Positions 1 through 9,635 are shown, counted from the stretch's first letter. The stretch is 64,000 bases of DNA from Mesonia sp008017825 (GCF_008017825.1 NZ_VRLS01000052.1:124001-188000), one strand, 5' to 3'. A program made the numbers and translations. Notes: generated by a model not told the origin, from the sequence alone.

Positions 1-543
1 GATTATTTAGCTATTAACCGTCGTGATTTCCCATTAGATCAAGAGAGTATTCCATTATATTTAGCAGGACACGTTTCTACTCAATACACTTTAAAAATAC
101 AAACCAATCAATTACCATCCTATGATATTTATCTCGTAGATCATTATTTACTAAGTGAAACTAAAATAACTTCTAGTACTTTTATTCATCAGTTTAATGT
201 TGATACAGAAATAGATGAAAGTATCAATTCTGAGCGATTTGAATTGAAATTTGTGACCAATAATTTAACAAGCCAACAACTGGAATTGAAGAAACTACAA
301 GTATATCCTAATCCGATTACTGAAGGTTTAATAAACATAGAAATCCCAACAAATTTCTCTAGTGATTTAGAATTCATTATTTACAATATCGCCGGACAAG
401 CTGTTTATGCTAACCAAAAAACAATAGACTCAAATAGAAAGGTAAGATTATCAAACCTTCAATTAAGCACAGGGATTTATATATTAGAAGTAATTGATTC
501 TAAAAGTGAGAAAAAACTTAGTCAGAAATTAATTATTCAATAA
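1..543 (+). CDS. C-terminal part of a T9SS-secreted surface protein (5' end outside window)
   Basis: The frame is open from the first base to a TAA at 541-543, giving about 180 residues with no start, so the gene begins upstream of the window. The last ~85 residues have the features of a type A T9SS sorting domain: VYPNP near the start, an IYNIAGQAVY strand, and LSTGIYILEVIDS before a basic end (KKLSQKLIIQ). In this family the domain directs export across the outer membrane and is cleaved after secretion. The visible remainder has a beta-rich composition with no recognisable catalytic motif, so the cargo function is unknown. A strong hairpin terminator follows at about 620. Confidence 0.85.
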   Translation, partial: DYLAINRRDFPLDQESIPLYLAGHVSTQYTLKIQTNQLPSYDIYLVDHYLLSETKITSSTFIHQFNVDTEIDESINSERFELKFVTNNLTSQQLELKKLQVYPNPITEGLINIEIPTNFSSDLEFIIYNIAGQAVYANQKTIDSNRKVRLSNLQLSTGIYILEVIDSKSEKKLSQKLIIQ

Positions 544-621
544 TCGAAATCTGCTATATTCAAAGTGTTTTCACCTACTTAAACATAGTTCCTACAACTC
601 ATATAAAAAACCATTATTACC

Positions 622-662
622 AAAACCCTAAGCTTAGAAAAATACTAGCCTTAGGGTTTTTT
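622..662 (+). terminator. Rho-independent terminator after the T9SS protein
   Basis: An 11-bp perfect stem (AAAACCCTAAG with CTTAGGGTTTT) is followed by T-rich sequence. It separates the upstream surface-protein gene from the next transcription unit. Confidence 0.85.
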
Positions 663-734
663 CATTTCACGTCTTAAGCAATGGTCATTTAGCCGAAAAA
701 CATACACCTTAATCGAATAATTAAGAGAAGCTTA

Positions 735-763
735 TTTGATTTAAAGTATTGCTTTTAAATTTG
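735..763 (+). promoter_or_regulatory. Bacteroidetes-type promoter for the PID-CTERM/LamG unit
   Basis: TTTG at 735-738 and TAAATTTG at 756-763 are separated by 17 bp, matching the flavobacterial consensus TTG-N17-23-TAnnTTTG. The start codon of the small gene lies 36 bases after the -7 element, and there is no Shine-Dalgarno sequence, as expected for this phylum. Confidence 0.75.
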
Positions 764-799
764 TTAGAGATTATTATTAGAAAGTAAAATTTACAATTT

Positions 800-1018
800 A
801 TGAAAAATAGAAAATCTTTTTTAATCGCTTTCGCCATAGTAGGTCTAAGTTTATTTCCTACGACAGTTCAAGCTCAACTTCCAGGTTTTATGGATGATGT
901 AGATGATGAAACTGCAATTGCACCAGCTGCACCTATAGATGGATTTATAAGTCTTGCTATCCTTATGGGTGGAATTATAGGATACAGAAAATTAAAGGAC
1001 GATAAGAATCAACATTAA
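800..1018 (+). CDS. Small PID-CTERM-like sorting-domain protein
   Basis: This 72-aa protein has a clear signal peptide (residues 1-25, ending VQA), a short acidic linker (DDVDDE), and a C-terminal block PIDGFISLAILMGGIIGY followed by RKLKDDK. That proline-I-D motif, one hydrophobic segment and a basic tail is the pattern I recognise as the flavobacterial PID-CTERM short-protein class, which resembles sortable C-terminal anchors. The mature linker is only about 20 residues. It lies 15 bp upstream of the 1529-aa LamG adhesin gene, shares its promoter, and is probably co-transcribed with it. The biochemical role is not established; the sorting assignment rests on motif resemblance. Confidence 0.75.
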   Translation: MKNRKSFLIAFAIVGLSLFPTTVQAQLPGFMDDVDDETAIAPAAPIDGFISLAILMGGIIGYRKLKDDKNQH

Positions 1019-1033
1019 CTAATCTACTTTATT

Positions 1034-4000
1034 ATGAAAAAAAATTACTTTCATTTCATTTCCATGATAATATGTATGATTTTCTGCAGTTTTACCAGTT
1101 TATCATTAGCACAAAATGGTCCAGGAGGAGTAGGCTCAGATACCGATAATCCTTTTTGGTTTATCGCCAACACCTTAAGTTCTACAACCGCTAATAACAC
1201 TACGGTTTCTGTGTTTCCTAACGTAGGTGGTAATACCTTAAATGCTACCCAGAGCATTTCTAATCGTCGTCCTACCTTTCTAACTAATCAATTAAATGGT
1301 TTTCCAGTATTGAGTTTTGATGGGAATGACTACTTAGAAATTGCTGATAATAATGTCATCAATCAAGGAGGTCCATATTCTGACAGAACTCTTGTCATGG
1401 CTGTTCGCACTGGCGCTAATGTAACAAATCGTCAAGTTATCTATGAGGAAGGGGGTTCCATACGTGGATTAAATATCTATATCGACGGAGGGTCCCTTTA
1501 TGTAGGGGCTTATAATTTGAACGATGATGATTCAGATACAGCATGGGGATTTACTTCTGCTAGTACTACGATCACAGCGAATACGAATTATATCATATCT
1601 TTTAAATTCTCTGGAAACTCTAGTAATACTGGTGTTATCGAAACCTACCTTAATGGAATATCATTTGGAAACCTAACAGGAATAGGTCGACTTTTTAATC
1701 ATAACGAAGCTATTTTAGGAGCTCAGGTAAATGATACTTATTATCATACTGGATCTGTTAGTGGAGATGGCTCTTATTTTACTGGCCGAATTGCAGAGTT
1801 TATTTTTTATAGTAAATCACTAAATAATCCAGAGCTTTATAGTGTAGAAAATTATTTATCTTCTAAATACAATATTAGTTTAGGAGCAAATGATGTTTAC
1901 CCATATGATGCTCCTGCTGAAAATGATTTTGATTTTCATTTTATTGGGATAGGGAAGCAAAATGCAACCCAACAGCATATAACTTCTTCTGAGGGAACTG
2001 GAATTCTGAGAGTTGCTCAAAACACTTCTCTTTCTAATAATGAATTTTTAGCTATTGCTGCAGACGAATTTAACTATACTGCTTTAGAAACTCCTTCTTA
2101 CGGTTGTTCTAACTCTAACAAATCAATGTATAGACTTACCAGTAATTGGCGTGCAACAAAATTTGGAGCATTCAGTACCGTAGACTTTTCATTACTCATC
2201 GATGATTTTAATGAGAATGTAGGAGACAATTCTGAAGTTGTGATGTTTGTAAGCAATAATATTTCATTTACCGGTGCTACCGAAATTAACGCTACTTCTA
2301 TCAGTGGTGGAATTGCTACATTCAGTAATGTAAGTATCGCCAATGGTGACTTTTTAAGTTTCGGAATTGCGCAATCTAACCCTAATACTGTGTTACCTGG
2401 AGGAGTTTCTACTTCATTAAACACCCGTTTCTGGTATCAAGCAGAAGATCTAAACTTAGCTTCTAACGATAAAGTAAGCTCTTGGATAAATCAAGGACAA
2501 AACGGTTTAGCGATTGAACAAACTACAGGAAATAGGCAACCCCTCTTTTTAGAAAATCAAATGAATGGCTTCCCGGCCGTACAATTTGACGGTAATAATG
2601 ATCAACTTATCATTCCGAATAATGCAGAGTTAAATACTTCTGAACCTTATTCTAATCGTACGTTTAGTATGGTTTTTAATTCTGGCTCAAACATTACAAA
2701 TACTCAAATGCTTTATGAAGAAGGAGGAAACACAAGAAATCTTCAGTTTTTCATAAAAGATGGAGAATTACATTTTGGGGGGTTTAACAACGCCAATGAC
2801 GGAGCAGGGTCTCCTTGGACTTATACATCCTATAGTACTCCTATCGTGAGTAATACCAATTATGTATTAAGTTATGTATATGATGGAAATTCTTCCACAA
2901 CAGGAAGTATTCGATGCTATTTAAATGGGGTGTTAGCAGGTACCATATCTAATATTGGATTTTTATATGCCCATACGGGAGATATTACTTTAGGAGGACA
3001 TACCGATAACATTACAGTAGATGGAAGTAATAGCACAGGAGACTATTTTGAAGGTAGTATTGCTGAGTTTTTAATTCACGACCTCTCACTAAACACAGTA
3101 CAAGTTAGAGTCTTACATAATTATTACGCGTCTAAGTACAATTTAAATTTAAGCAACAACGACCTTTTTGCTTTCGACAGTGCTGTTGGAGGTGATTTTG
3201 ATCATAATTTAGTAGGTATTTACAGAACTACCGCAGAGAATAAAAATGTTTCTCAAATAGGAACAGGAATTATCAATATTACCAATCCTTCATCATTAGA
3301 TACCAATGAGCACTTATTAATTGCTGCTAATCGACAAGGTAGCCCTATATTAGACGCTGCTGATATCGACTGTTCCACGACAGGTATTGATAACCAAAAA
3401 TTAGCAACAATCTGGCGAGTAGACGAAGGAGGAGATGTAGGAACTGTAGATTTAGACTTTTTAATAGATCAAATTAGCCTTAGTTCAGCTTACTATAATT
3501 CTATTGAATTGATAATTGCTGATAATCCAAGTTTTACCACTCCTACGGTAGTATCTGGTACTATCAACTGTAGTAATATGAGTTTTTCAGGGATAAATTT
3601 AGACGATGGAGATTATTTTACTTTACGTTACAAGGATGTGCAACCTATAACTTGGGATGGAACTAATTACGCAAATGGATCTGGTATTGACGGGGCTCCA
3701 AATAACAATGATCAAGGAAGAAAACTTGTGGTTCTTAATGCTGGAGCAGCTATTACAGAAAATGCTTCGGTGGGATGTATTCATATTGCTTCTGGTGCAG
3801 GTGCTAGTTTTGATGCAGGGATTGAATTTTCCATACAAGGTGATATTTATAACTTAGGAAGTATTGATGGCTCAGAAGCGAGCTTTAGGTTGAATGGTAA
3901 TACTACACAGACTTTTTCTAACAATGGTTTTTCCATGGGAGAATTTGAACTTAACAATCCTTCAGGAGTAACTATTGCTTTAGCTACAGATGAATTTCTA

Positions 4001-5623
4001 TTTATCGATGAGGTGTTGCGCATTAACCAAGGAATCTTAACCACTGGCGGTCAGGTTTATTTAAGATGCGATTTCACTAACGGGCCTGCTCAAATTGACC
4101 GTGTGCAAGGAACAATTTCAGGAGATATCACTACAGAACAGTGTTTTCCTGCTAAAAGAGCCTTTAGATTAATTACCTCTTCAGTAGATTCGGGAGAGAG
4201 TATTCATGCCAACTGGCAAGAAGCTGCTACTTCTTATACCAATAATCCTAATTCTGGTTACGGTACACATATCACTGGTGTAGATACGAGTTCTGATCAA
4301 ACCAATGGCTTTGATTACACTCCTTCTGGAAACCCTTCTATGTACACTTATGATAATGGTTTATCTCAATGGCAAAAAATTAATAATACTGATAACACCA
4401 ATTTAGTGGCAGGAGTACCTTACCGATTGCTTGTTCGAGGAGATCGCTCTATTGACGTAACTTCTAACAGTGCCTTTCCAACAAATACTAGATTAAGAAA
4501 TAAAGGAAATGTGCTATCTGGAGATGTTATTCAAACTAACTTTAACTCAACCGATGGAGCTGCTAACTTTTTTGGAAATCCTTACCATGCGGCAGTAGAT
4601 ATGGATTTGATTATGACAAATGCAGCAACCAACAATGTTGCTCCGAACTTCTATTATGTATACGATCCCGACTTAGGAGGTTCTCCTACTCCAGGTACTC
4701 CTGGAGGTCGCGGTGGGTACGTCACGATAGATTTGTCTGATGGCTCTAATAATAATGCAAGTTCAGATGCAAATCAGTATCTACAGCCTATGCAAGCAGC
4801 ATTCTTTCTTACTGGAAATGCAGGAACAACACCTTCCTTAGCTTTTACGGAAGCTAATAAGGCTGTCGATGTAGCATCTAATCAAGTATTTAGACCTACA
4901 CTCGCGATGGGTAAAGAAATTAATATACAGTTATTTACTCAAGAAGCTTTTACCAATAACAAAACATCTTCTGATGGATTGAGAATCAAGTTTTCTGCTC
5001 AAGCTAACAATGCTATTGACGCCCAGGATGCTCCTAAGTTCTTTAATCTAGATGAAAATTTGGCACGTATTGATCAAGGAAATTATATAACTATAGAAAA
5101 CAGAGCACTGCCTTATGAGGGAGAAGTATTGCCGTTGTTTACGTATCAATACCGCTACCAAGATTATGTTTTACAGGTAGATTTAACTGATGCTTTTAAT
5201 TATGAGGTATATCTAGAAGACGCCTATTTACAAACTTCTACTTTACTCTCTACAGGAACACAATACGTTAACTTCCAAGTTGATGCTTCTATTCCTGCAA
5301 GTATAGCCACCGATAGATTTAGTTTGAGTTTTGGCAAATCTTTAAATATCAATTCAAATACAGCTCAAGGAATTCAAGTATACCCTAATCCGGTAACGGG
5401 GAACCAAGTATACCTTCAACTCCCTCAACATCATGGAAATCGTATAGAGCTTAAAGTTTATAATGTCTTAGGTCAGCAGATATTCGAAAAAATAGTATCT
5501 CCTAACGCAGAGAAAACGCTTCAAATCAATTCAATTCCATTTTCAGCTAGCGGAATGTACTTTTTGAAAATGATTGATCTTGAAAATAATCATACCTATG
5601 AAATAAAACTTATCAAGTCTTAA
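1034..5623 (+). CDS. Large T9SS-secreted adhesin-like protein with two LamG-like domains
   Basis: This 1529-aa protein starts with a signal peptide (about 27 residues, ending SLAQ). Two homologous concanavalin/LamG-like modules lie at roughly residues 38-290 and 462-715. Both begin with FW[FY].A, contain the RRPTFL or RQPLFL block, and end with NY.[AS]SKYN. A beta-rich middle follows (WDGTNYANGSG near residue 870), and the end (about 1445-1529) is a type A T9SS sorting domain (VYPNP, KVYNVLGQQIF, SGMYFLKMID). Such proteins are exported to the cell surface or medium, and LamG folds often bind glycans, so adhesion or polysaccharide recognition is plausible. No catalytic motif was seen. It is second in an operon with the PID-CTERM-like gene and is closed by a long perfect terminator. 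Confidence 0.9.
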   Translation: MKKNYFHFISMIICMIFCSFTSLSLAQNGPGGVGSDTDNPFWFIANTLSSTTANNTTVSVFPNVGGNTLNATQSISNRRPTFLTNQLNGFPVLSFDGNDYLEIADNNVINQGGPYSDRTLVMAVRTGANVTNRQVIYEEGGSIRGLNIYIDGGSLYVGAYNLNDDDSDTAWGFTSASTTITANTNYIISFKFSGNSSNTGVIETYLNGISFGNLTGIGRLFNHNEAILGAQVNDTYYHTGSVSGDGSYFTGRIAEFIFYSKSLNNPELYSVENYLSSKYNISLGANDVYPYDAPAENDFDFHFIGIGKQNATQQHITSSEGTGILRVAQNTSLSNNEFLAIAADEFNYTALETPSYGCSNSNKSMYRLTSNWRATKFGAFSTVDFSLLIDDFNENVGDNSEVVMFVSNNISFTGATEINATSISGGIATFSNVSIANGDFLSFGIAQSNPNTVLPGGVSTSLNTRFWYQAEDLNLASNDKVSSWINQGQNGLAIEQTTGNRQPLFLENQMNGFPAVQFDGNNDQLIIPNNAELNTSEPYSNRTFSMVFNSGSNITNTQMLYEEGGNTRNLQFFIKDGELHFGGFNNANDGAGSPWTYTSYSTPIVSNTNYVLSYVYDGNSSTTGSIRCYLNGVLAGTISNIGFLYAHTGDITLGGHTDNITVDGSNSTGDYFEGSIAEFLIHDLSLNTVQVRVLHNYYASKYNLNLSNNDLFAFDSAVGGDFDHNLVGIYRTTAENKNVSQIGTGIINITNPSSLDTNEHLLIAANRQGSPILDAADIDCSTTGIDNQKLATIWRVDEGGDVGTVDLDFLIDQISLSSAYYNSIELIIADNPSFTTPTVVSGTINCSNMSFSGINLDDGDYFTLRYKDVQPITWDGTNYANGSGIDGAPNNNDQGRKLVVLNAGAAITENASVGCIHIASGAGASFDAGIEFSIQGDIYNLGSIDGSEASFRLNGNTTQTFSNNGFSMGEFELNNPSGVTIALATDEFLFIDEVLRINQGILTTGGQVYLRCDFTNGPAQIDRVQGTISGDITTEQCFPAKRAFRLITSSVDSGESIHANWQEAATSYTNNPNSGYGTHITGVDTSSDQTNGFDYTPSGNPSMYTYDNGLSQWQKINNTDNTNLVAGVPYRLLVRGDRSIDVTSNSAFPTNTRLRNKGNVLSGDVIQTNFNSTDGAANFFGNPYHAAVDMDLIMTNAATNNVAPNFYYVYDPDLGGSPTPGTPGGRGGYVTIDLSDGSNNNASSDANQYLQPMQAAFFLTGNAGTTPSLAFTEANKAVDVASNQVFRPTLAMGKEINIQLFTQEAFTNNKTSSDGLRIKFSAQANNAIDAQDAPKFFNLDENLARIDQGNYITIENRALPYEGEVLPLFTYQYRYQDYVLQVDLTDAFNYEVYLEDAYLQTSTLLSTGTQYVNFQVDASIPASIATDRFSLSFGKSLNINSNTAQGIQVYPNPVTGNQVYLQLPQHHGNRIELKVYNVLGQQIFEKIVSPNAEKTLQINSIPFSASGMYFLKMIDLENNHTYEIKLIKS

Positions 5624-5646
5624 TTCTATAGAAGAATATTTAACCA

Positions 5647-5682
5647 AAAAAGCTGAACTATGATATCATAGTTCAGCTTTTT
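5647..5682 (+). terminator. Perfect-palindrome terminator after the LamG protein
   Basis: A perfect inverted repeat (GCTGAACTATGAT and its complement, centred at 5664/5665) is flanked by A-run and T-run arms. It can end transcription in both directions, serving the adhesin gene and possibly the converging 5867-6490 gene. Confidence 0.85.
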
Positions 5683-5866
5683 CATTTTAAGTCGTGCAGT
5701 CTTGGTTTTATCTAGTAAGACAAACTATAAGAATGTTTAATAAGGAATATGGAATATCAGCCAGTTTTCAATGTACAGTAAAGTAATGTAGTTTTTACTA
5801 TGATCAAAGAAAAAAATCTATCAAGGTTACAGAAAGGTTCTGGTTTAAGGTTTAGTAAATAACATC

Positions 5867-6490
5867 CTAATACCAATCAGCATGGTATTTTTCTTTTCCA
5901 AGATAAATATAGACACCAATGCCCACAAATAAATTTGCTCCGTTTTCGGAATTCCCTTGGATATCTAATACCTCACCATTATACCCATACCATTGCCCTA
6001 TTTGATAGGAATAAGTAAGATCTCCTCCTAGCGCTAAATGAGGTGAAATATTAAAAAGCAAACTTCCTCCTAATAGTAAATTACCCATACGATCATAATT
6101 GGAAACATTATTGGGAGAAGCGAGTGATATCCCCGGCCCTGCATGTACTTGAAAGTTGACATATTCTTTGATATAATATGGGAAATTGAAAATATGATTA
6201 AGACTAGCCACCCCTTCCAAAGAAAATCGATGAAAACTTAAACCTGCGGTTTGATTTCCATAAGATTGATAAGTATAAGTTCCCGATAAACCGAATTTTT
6301 GATTGAGCATATACCTACCTCCTACTTGAAAATTATTAAAGGAAATATATTCAGACCTAGAAATACTTTGGGTGGGAGAAATAGGGATTGAGGCTCCATA
6401 TTTTACATCTAAAGAAAGCTGATTGTATTGTTGTTGTGCTTGAAGAAACACACCAAATCCGAGGAAAATAATCAATAAGAATAAACGCAT
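5867..6490 (-). CDS. Barrel-only outer-membrane protein, paralogue of the neighbouring OmpA-like protein
   Basis: This 207-aa protein has a signal peptide (MRLFLLIIFLGFGVFLQAQ) and then alternating beta strands typical of an eight-stranded outer-membrane barrel. Its end, YLGKEKYHADWY, nearly matches YLGKKEKHADWV at the end of the barrel part of the divergent OmpA protein (6778-8058), and both share a MLNQKFGLSG or MINEKFGFKLG strand. It has no TSP3 or OmpA peptidoglycan-binding domain, so it looks like a duplicated barrel. The shortening could be original, since it has a normal stop and no visible frameshift. It is transcribed away from the OmpA gene across a 287-bp spacer. Confidence 0.8.
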   Translation of the reverse strand: MRLFLLIIFLGFGVFLQAQQQYNQLSLDVKYGASIPISPTQSISRSEYISFNNFQVGGRYMLNQKFGLSGTYTYQSYGNQTAGLSFHRFSLEGVASLNHIFNFPYYIKEYVNFQVHAGPGISLASPNNVSNYDRMGNLLLGGSLLFNISPHLALGGDLTYSYQIGQWYGYNGEVLDIQGNSENGANLFVGIGVYIYLGKEKYHADWY

Positions 6491-6731
6491 ATTTGCAAAT
6501 TTTTCAAATATACTCTTTAAACTTAATATCTTTTATATTAAATCTTTCTTAAGAAAACCATGTTATAGGTACTTGGAATTCAATAAAAATGACTATTTTA
6601 CTACCTGAAGCTATTTTTTCTGTTAAAGTTGCTATAAAATGAAAGCTAATTATTTAAAATTGTGTGAAATTTAAACAGCTAACTATTTAACAATTAAAAT
6701 TGTATTTCTTTTTTTAGATTAAAAACTGTTA

Positions 6732-6739
6732 TATATTTG
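6732..6739 (+). promoter_or_regulatory. -7 element (TATATTTG) of the ompA-like gene
   Basis: TATATTTG matches TAnnTTTG and lies 38 bases before the start codon. No TTG lies at the usual 17-23 bp upstream; the nearest, at 6700-6702, is 29 bp away, so only the downstream element is well supported. Confidence 0.5.
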
Positions 6740-6777
6740 TCAGCAAAACGAAATGTAAAATCATTACATTAATCATT

Positions 6778-8058
6778 ATGAAAAAAATTACTTTTTTATT
6801 ATCGTGTATCTTGGCATCGTCTATGATCCAAGCACAAGAAACTGAATATAATCACTGGTCTATCGAAGCTGGGGTTAATATGAGTGAGCCAGGAACAGGC
6901 TACAGTGAGGATGGCGCTACAGCCTTGTACAATTCTTCTTTAACCGGTTCTATAGGTGGAGAATTGGGGGTACGCTATATGATCAACGAGAAATTTGGAT
7001 TCAAATTAGGAGGTATGTATTCTCAAATTACGGAAGGAGACAACAGTCTTCCATTTGAAACTACTTACTATAGAGCAAACTTAGAAGGAGTCGTAAATGT
7101 AGGATCTATTTTAGGTTTTAGAGAATGGACTCAACGTTTCAACCTTTTAGGACACGCTGGAGCAGGTGTAGCTAATATCAAATTAGGAGAAGATGTTACT
7201 TTTGCAGATGAAGATGATTTTAGCGCTATGTTGATGGTAGGAATAACTCCACAGATCAGAATTTCAGATCATATTGCATTTTATGCAGATATGACCCTTT
7301 CTGGTAACTTATCTCAAACGTATACTTGGGATGGAAACCGTGCAGATAATGGGGATCGATACTTTGATGGTAACATCGCAACTTTTTCTGCAGGGATTCA
7401 GATCTACTTAGGTAAAAAAGAAAAGCATGCTGATTGGGTAGATATGACAACAAGAAAAGAATTAACTCAAGAAATTGATTCTTTATCAAACCGTATCGCT
7501 GAAATTGAAACCAACATGATCGATAGTGATCAAGATGGAGTACCTAATTATTTAGATCGTGAACCAAACACTATGAACGGTGTAGCTACAGATACTAAAG
7601 GTGTTGCTGTAGATAAAAACAATAATGGAGTTCCTGATGAAATTGAAGGTTCTTTAGACAAGCGTTATGCTAAAGCAAACTCTACAAACGGAGCTGCGAA
7701 CGCCGGACTTAATGTAAAAACTTTAATTAACGAAGGTTATGTAAATGTTTACTTTGAGTTCAATAGCACGAAACCAGAAACCTATTCTTATGAAGCTATC
7801 AATTACTTAGTGAAGTATATGAATAACAATCCTTCAGCTCAAGCTGAATTGATTGGGTATGCAGATGAGATTGGAAATGCTACTTACAACATGCAACTTT
7901 CAGAGAAGCGTGCTAAAAAAGTACACGATATCTTAGTAGCCTCAGGAGTTTCAGAAGATCGTTTAGAACATAGAGGAGAAGGAATTGACGACTCTGTGGA
8001 TAAATCCTCTAAAGAAGCTCGTCAGTTAGTAAGAAGAGTAACTTTTAGATTGAAATAA
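6778..8058 (+). CDS. OmpA-family outer-membrane protein with TSP3 calcium-binding linker
   Basis: The 426-aa protein has a signal peptide (about 20 residues, ending IQAQ), an N-terminal beta-barrel to about residue 220, a short helical segment (LTQEIDSLSNRIAEIE), a thrombospondin type 3-like linker with calcium-binding Asp clusters (DSDQDGVPNYLDREPN, DKNNNGVPDEIEG), and a C-terminal OmpA domain (about 310-426). The OmpA domain shows VYFEFNSTKP, LIGYADEIGNATYN, LSEKRAKKV and RRVTFRLK, the region that binds diaminopimelate of peptidoglycan. It should tether the outer membrane to the cell wall. It is monocistronic, with a TATATTTG promoter element upstream and a strong terminator after it. Confidence 0.92.
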   Translation: MKKITFLLSCILASSMIQAQETEYNHWSIEAGVNMSEPGTGYSEDGATALYNSSLTGSIGGELGVRYMINEKFGFKLGGMYSQITEGDNSLPFETTYYRANLEGVVNVGSILGFREWTQRFNLLGHAGAGVANIKLGEDVTFADEDDFSAMLMVGITPQIRISDHIAFYADMTLSGNLSQTYTWDGNRADNGDRYFDGNIATFSAGIQIYLGKKEKHADWVDMTTRKELTQEIDSLSNRIAEIETNMIDSDQDGVPNYLDREPNTMNGVATDTKGVAVDKNNNGVPDEIEGSLDKRYAKANSTNGAANAGLNVKTLINEGYVNVYFEFNSTKPETYSYEAINYLVKYMNNNPSAQAELIGYADEIGNATYNMQLSEKRAKKVHDILVASGVSEDRLEHRGEGIDDSVDKSSKEARQLVRRVTFRLK

Positions 8059-8082
8059 TTCCCCCAATCACTTATATCATTG

Positions 8083-8113
8083 AAAAAGGCTATCCAAATG
8101 GATAGCCTTTTTT
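8083..8113 (+). terminator. Terminator of the ompA-like gene
   Basis: A stem GGCTATCC/GGATAGCC with an AAAT loop is extended by A5/T6 flanks, starting 24 bp after the stop codon. Confidence 0.85.
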
Positions 8114-8174
8114 GTTTTCAGTAAAATGAGATTGAATTTGGCAAGTATTAAAAGTACAAATTACTCATGAAAAA

Positions 8175-8196
8175 CCAAAATGAAGCCCTCTTCATG
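8175..8196 (-). terminator. Possible weak terminator downstream of wecB
   Basis: Read on the minus strand, ATGAAG...CTTCAT forms a 6-bp stem followed by TTTTGGTTTTT. It lies about 155 bp after the wecB stop; the short stem makes this tentative. Confidence 0.35.
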
Positions 8197-8351
8197 AATA
8201 AAAATTATTTCCTTTTCTAATCGTATGTAAAGAACTATAATTTTAGGAAATTGTTTGCTGTTTTCATCTAGCTATACTAAAAAATAGATAGGTTCTAATA
8301 AAACCTAAATTAGCTTACTCTAATTTTATAGGCTCACCTATATTAGTATAT

Positions 8352-9476
8352 TTAGTTTTCATCTTTTAGAAACGCCACAATACGCGCACAAGCTTTCCCA
8401 TCTCCATAAGGGTTATGCTTTCCACTCATTTCTTTATATCGCTCTTTATTTTCTAATAGAGAAAGGGTCTCCTCTACAATCTTAGCCGTTTCTGTACCTA
8501 CTAAAATCACGGTTCCAGCTTCTACTGCTTCTGGGCGCTCTGTATTATTTCTCATCACCAAAACTGGTTTCCCTAAACTTGGGGCTTCTTCCTGCACTCC
8601 CCCACTGTCTGTGATAATTAATTTTGACTGGTTCATTAACCAGACAAAAGCGGGATAGCCTAAAGGATCAATTAAATGAATGTTGGGGACCGCTCCTAAA
8701 ATTTCATTTACGGGTCCTTTGACTTTGGGGTTTAAATGTACAGGATATACAATTTGAACTTCAGGCTTTTTATTAGCGATTTCCTTTAAAGCCGAGCAAA
8801 TATTTACAAAACCTTGACCGTGATTTTCTCTACGATGTCCAGTGACGAGAATAAGATCTTTCTGGCTAGAAACTATAGATTTTAAGTGAGTAATCTCCTC
8901 ATTCTCTAAATATTTTACACGTTCAGAGCTTTCCAACAAGGCGTCAATCACCGTATTACCCGTAATGCTTATTTTTGATTCTTTAATATTTTCTAAGAGC
9001 AGATTCTCTTTAGACTGCTGAGTAGGCGCAAAATGATAATCTGTTACCCTTCCCGTAATTTGTCGATTCATCTCTTCTGGAAAAGGAGAGTTTTTATTCC
9101 ACGTTCTTAATCCTGCCTCTATATGACATACTTTAGCTCCGCTATAGAAACTAGCAATAGCTGTAGCCATAGTGGTAGTCGTATCTCCGTGAACAAAAAC
9201 ATAGTGAGGTTGATATTCTTCTAACACAGTTTTTAATTCCGTGATAATATCAGCCGTTAATTGGTGTAGATTTTGATTCGGTTTCATCAAGTCCAAATCA
9301 TAATCGGGTACAATTTCAAAAAAGTCTAAAACTTGATCTAACATTTCTCGGTGTTGAGCCGTCACACAGACCTTAGTTTCAAAGTCTTGATGATTTTTTT
9401 GTAGTTCTTTGACTAAAGGCGCCATCTTTATGGCTTCAGGACGTGTTCCAAATACTAATAAATTCTTCTTTTTCAT
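8352..9476 (-). CDS. wecB: UDP-N-acetylglucosamine 2-epimerase (non-hydrolysing)
   Basis: This 374-aa protein is full length for the family. It shows GTRPEAIKMAPL at the N-terminus, VHGDTTTTMA, HIEAGLRTWN, the PFPEEMNR block, VTGHRRENHG, and DSGGVQEEAPSLGKPVLVMR. The enzyme interconverts UDP-GlcNAc and UDP-ManNAc in the cytoplasm. Paired with the UDP-ManNAc dehydrogenase encoded at 18582-19793 it would give UDP-ManNAcA for surface polysaccharide. The sugar-1-phosphate transferase gene lies 159 bp upstream on the same strand. A TACTTTTG element on the minus strand at 9526-9533 could give it its own promoter, although no TTG partner is present. Confidence 0.95.
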   Translation of the reverse strand: MKKKNLLVFGTRPEAIKMAPLVKELQKNHQDFETKVCVTAQHREMLDQVLDFFEIVPDYDLDLMKPNQNLHQLTADIITELKTVLEEYQPHYVFVHGDTTTTMATAIASFYSGAKVCHIEAGLRTWNKNSPFPEEMNRQITGRVTDYHFAPTQQSKENLLLENIKESKISITGNTVIDALLESSERVKYLENEEITHLKSIVSSQKDLILVTGHRRENHGQGFVNICSALKEIANKKPEVQIVYPVHLNPKVKGPVNEILGAVPNIHLIDPLGYPAFVWLMNQSKLIITDSGGVQEEAPSLGKPVLVMRNNTERPEAVEAGTVILVGTETAKIVEETLSLLENKERYKEMSGKHNPYGDGKACARIVAFLKDEN

Positions 9477-9635
9477 GAGATGATTTTAAAAATTTAAAGG
9501 TACTTATTTAAAATTAACCTATCAACAAAAGTATAATCTAGAAACCGCCTCCTTAAATACTAGATTTGAGTTTACAATAGCTTTTGTATTTGATTTTCTA
9601 GAGCACAAAAAATCCGATAAGAATGATTGCTTTAC

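Noticed and set aside
2098..2424. 108-aa ORF on the minus strand inside the LamG gene
   Set aside because: It is a shadow of a clear coding frame with no signal, promoter or family.
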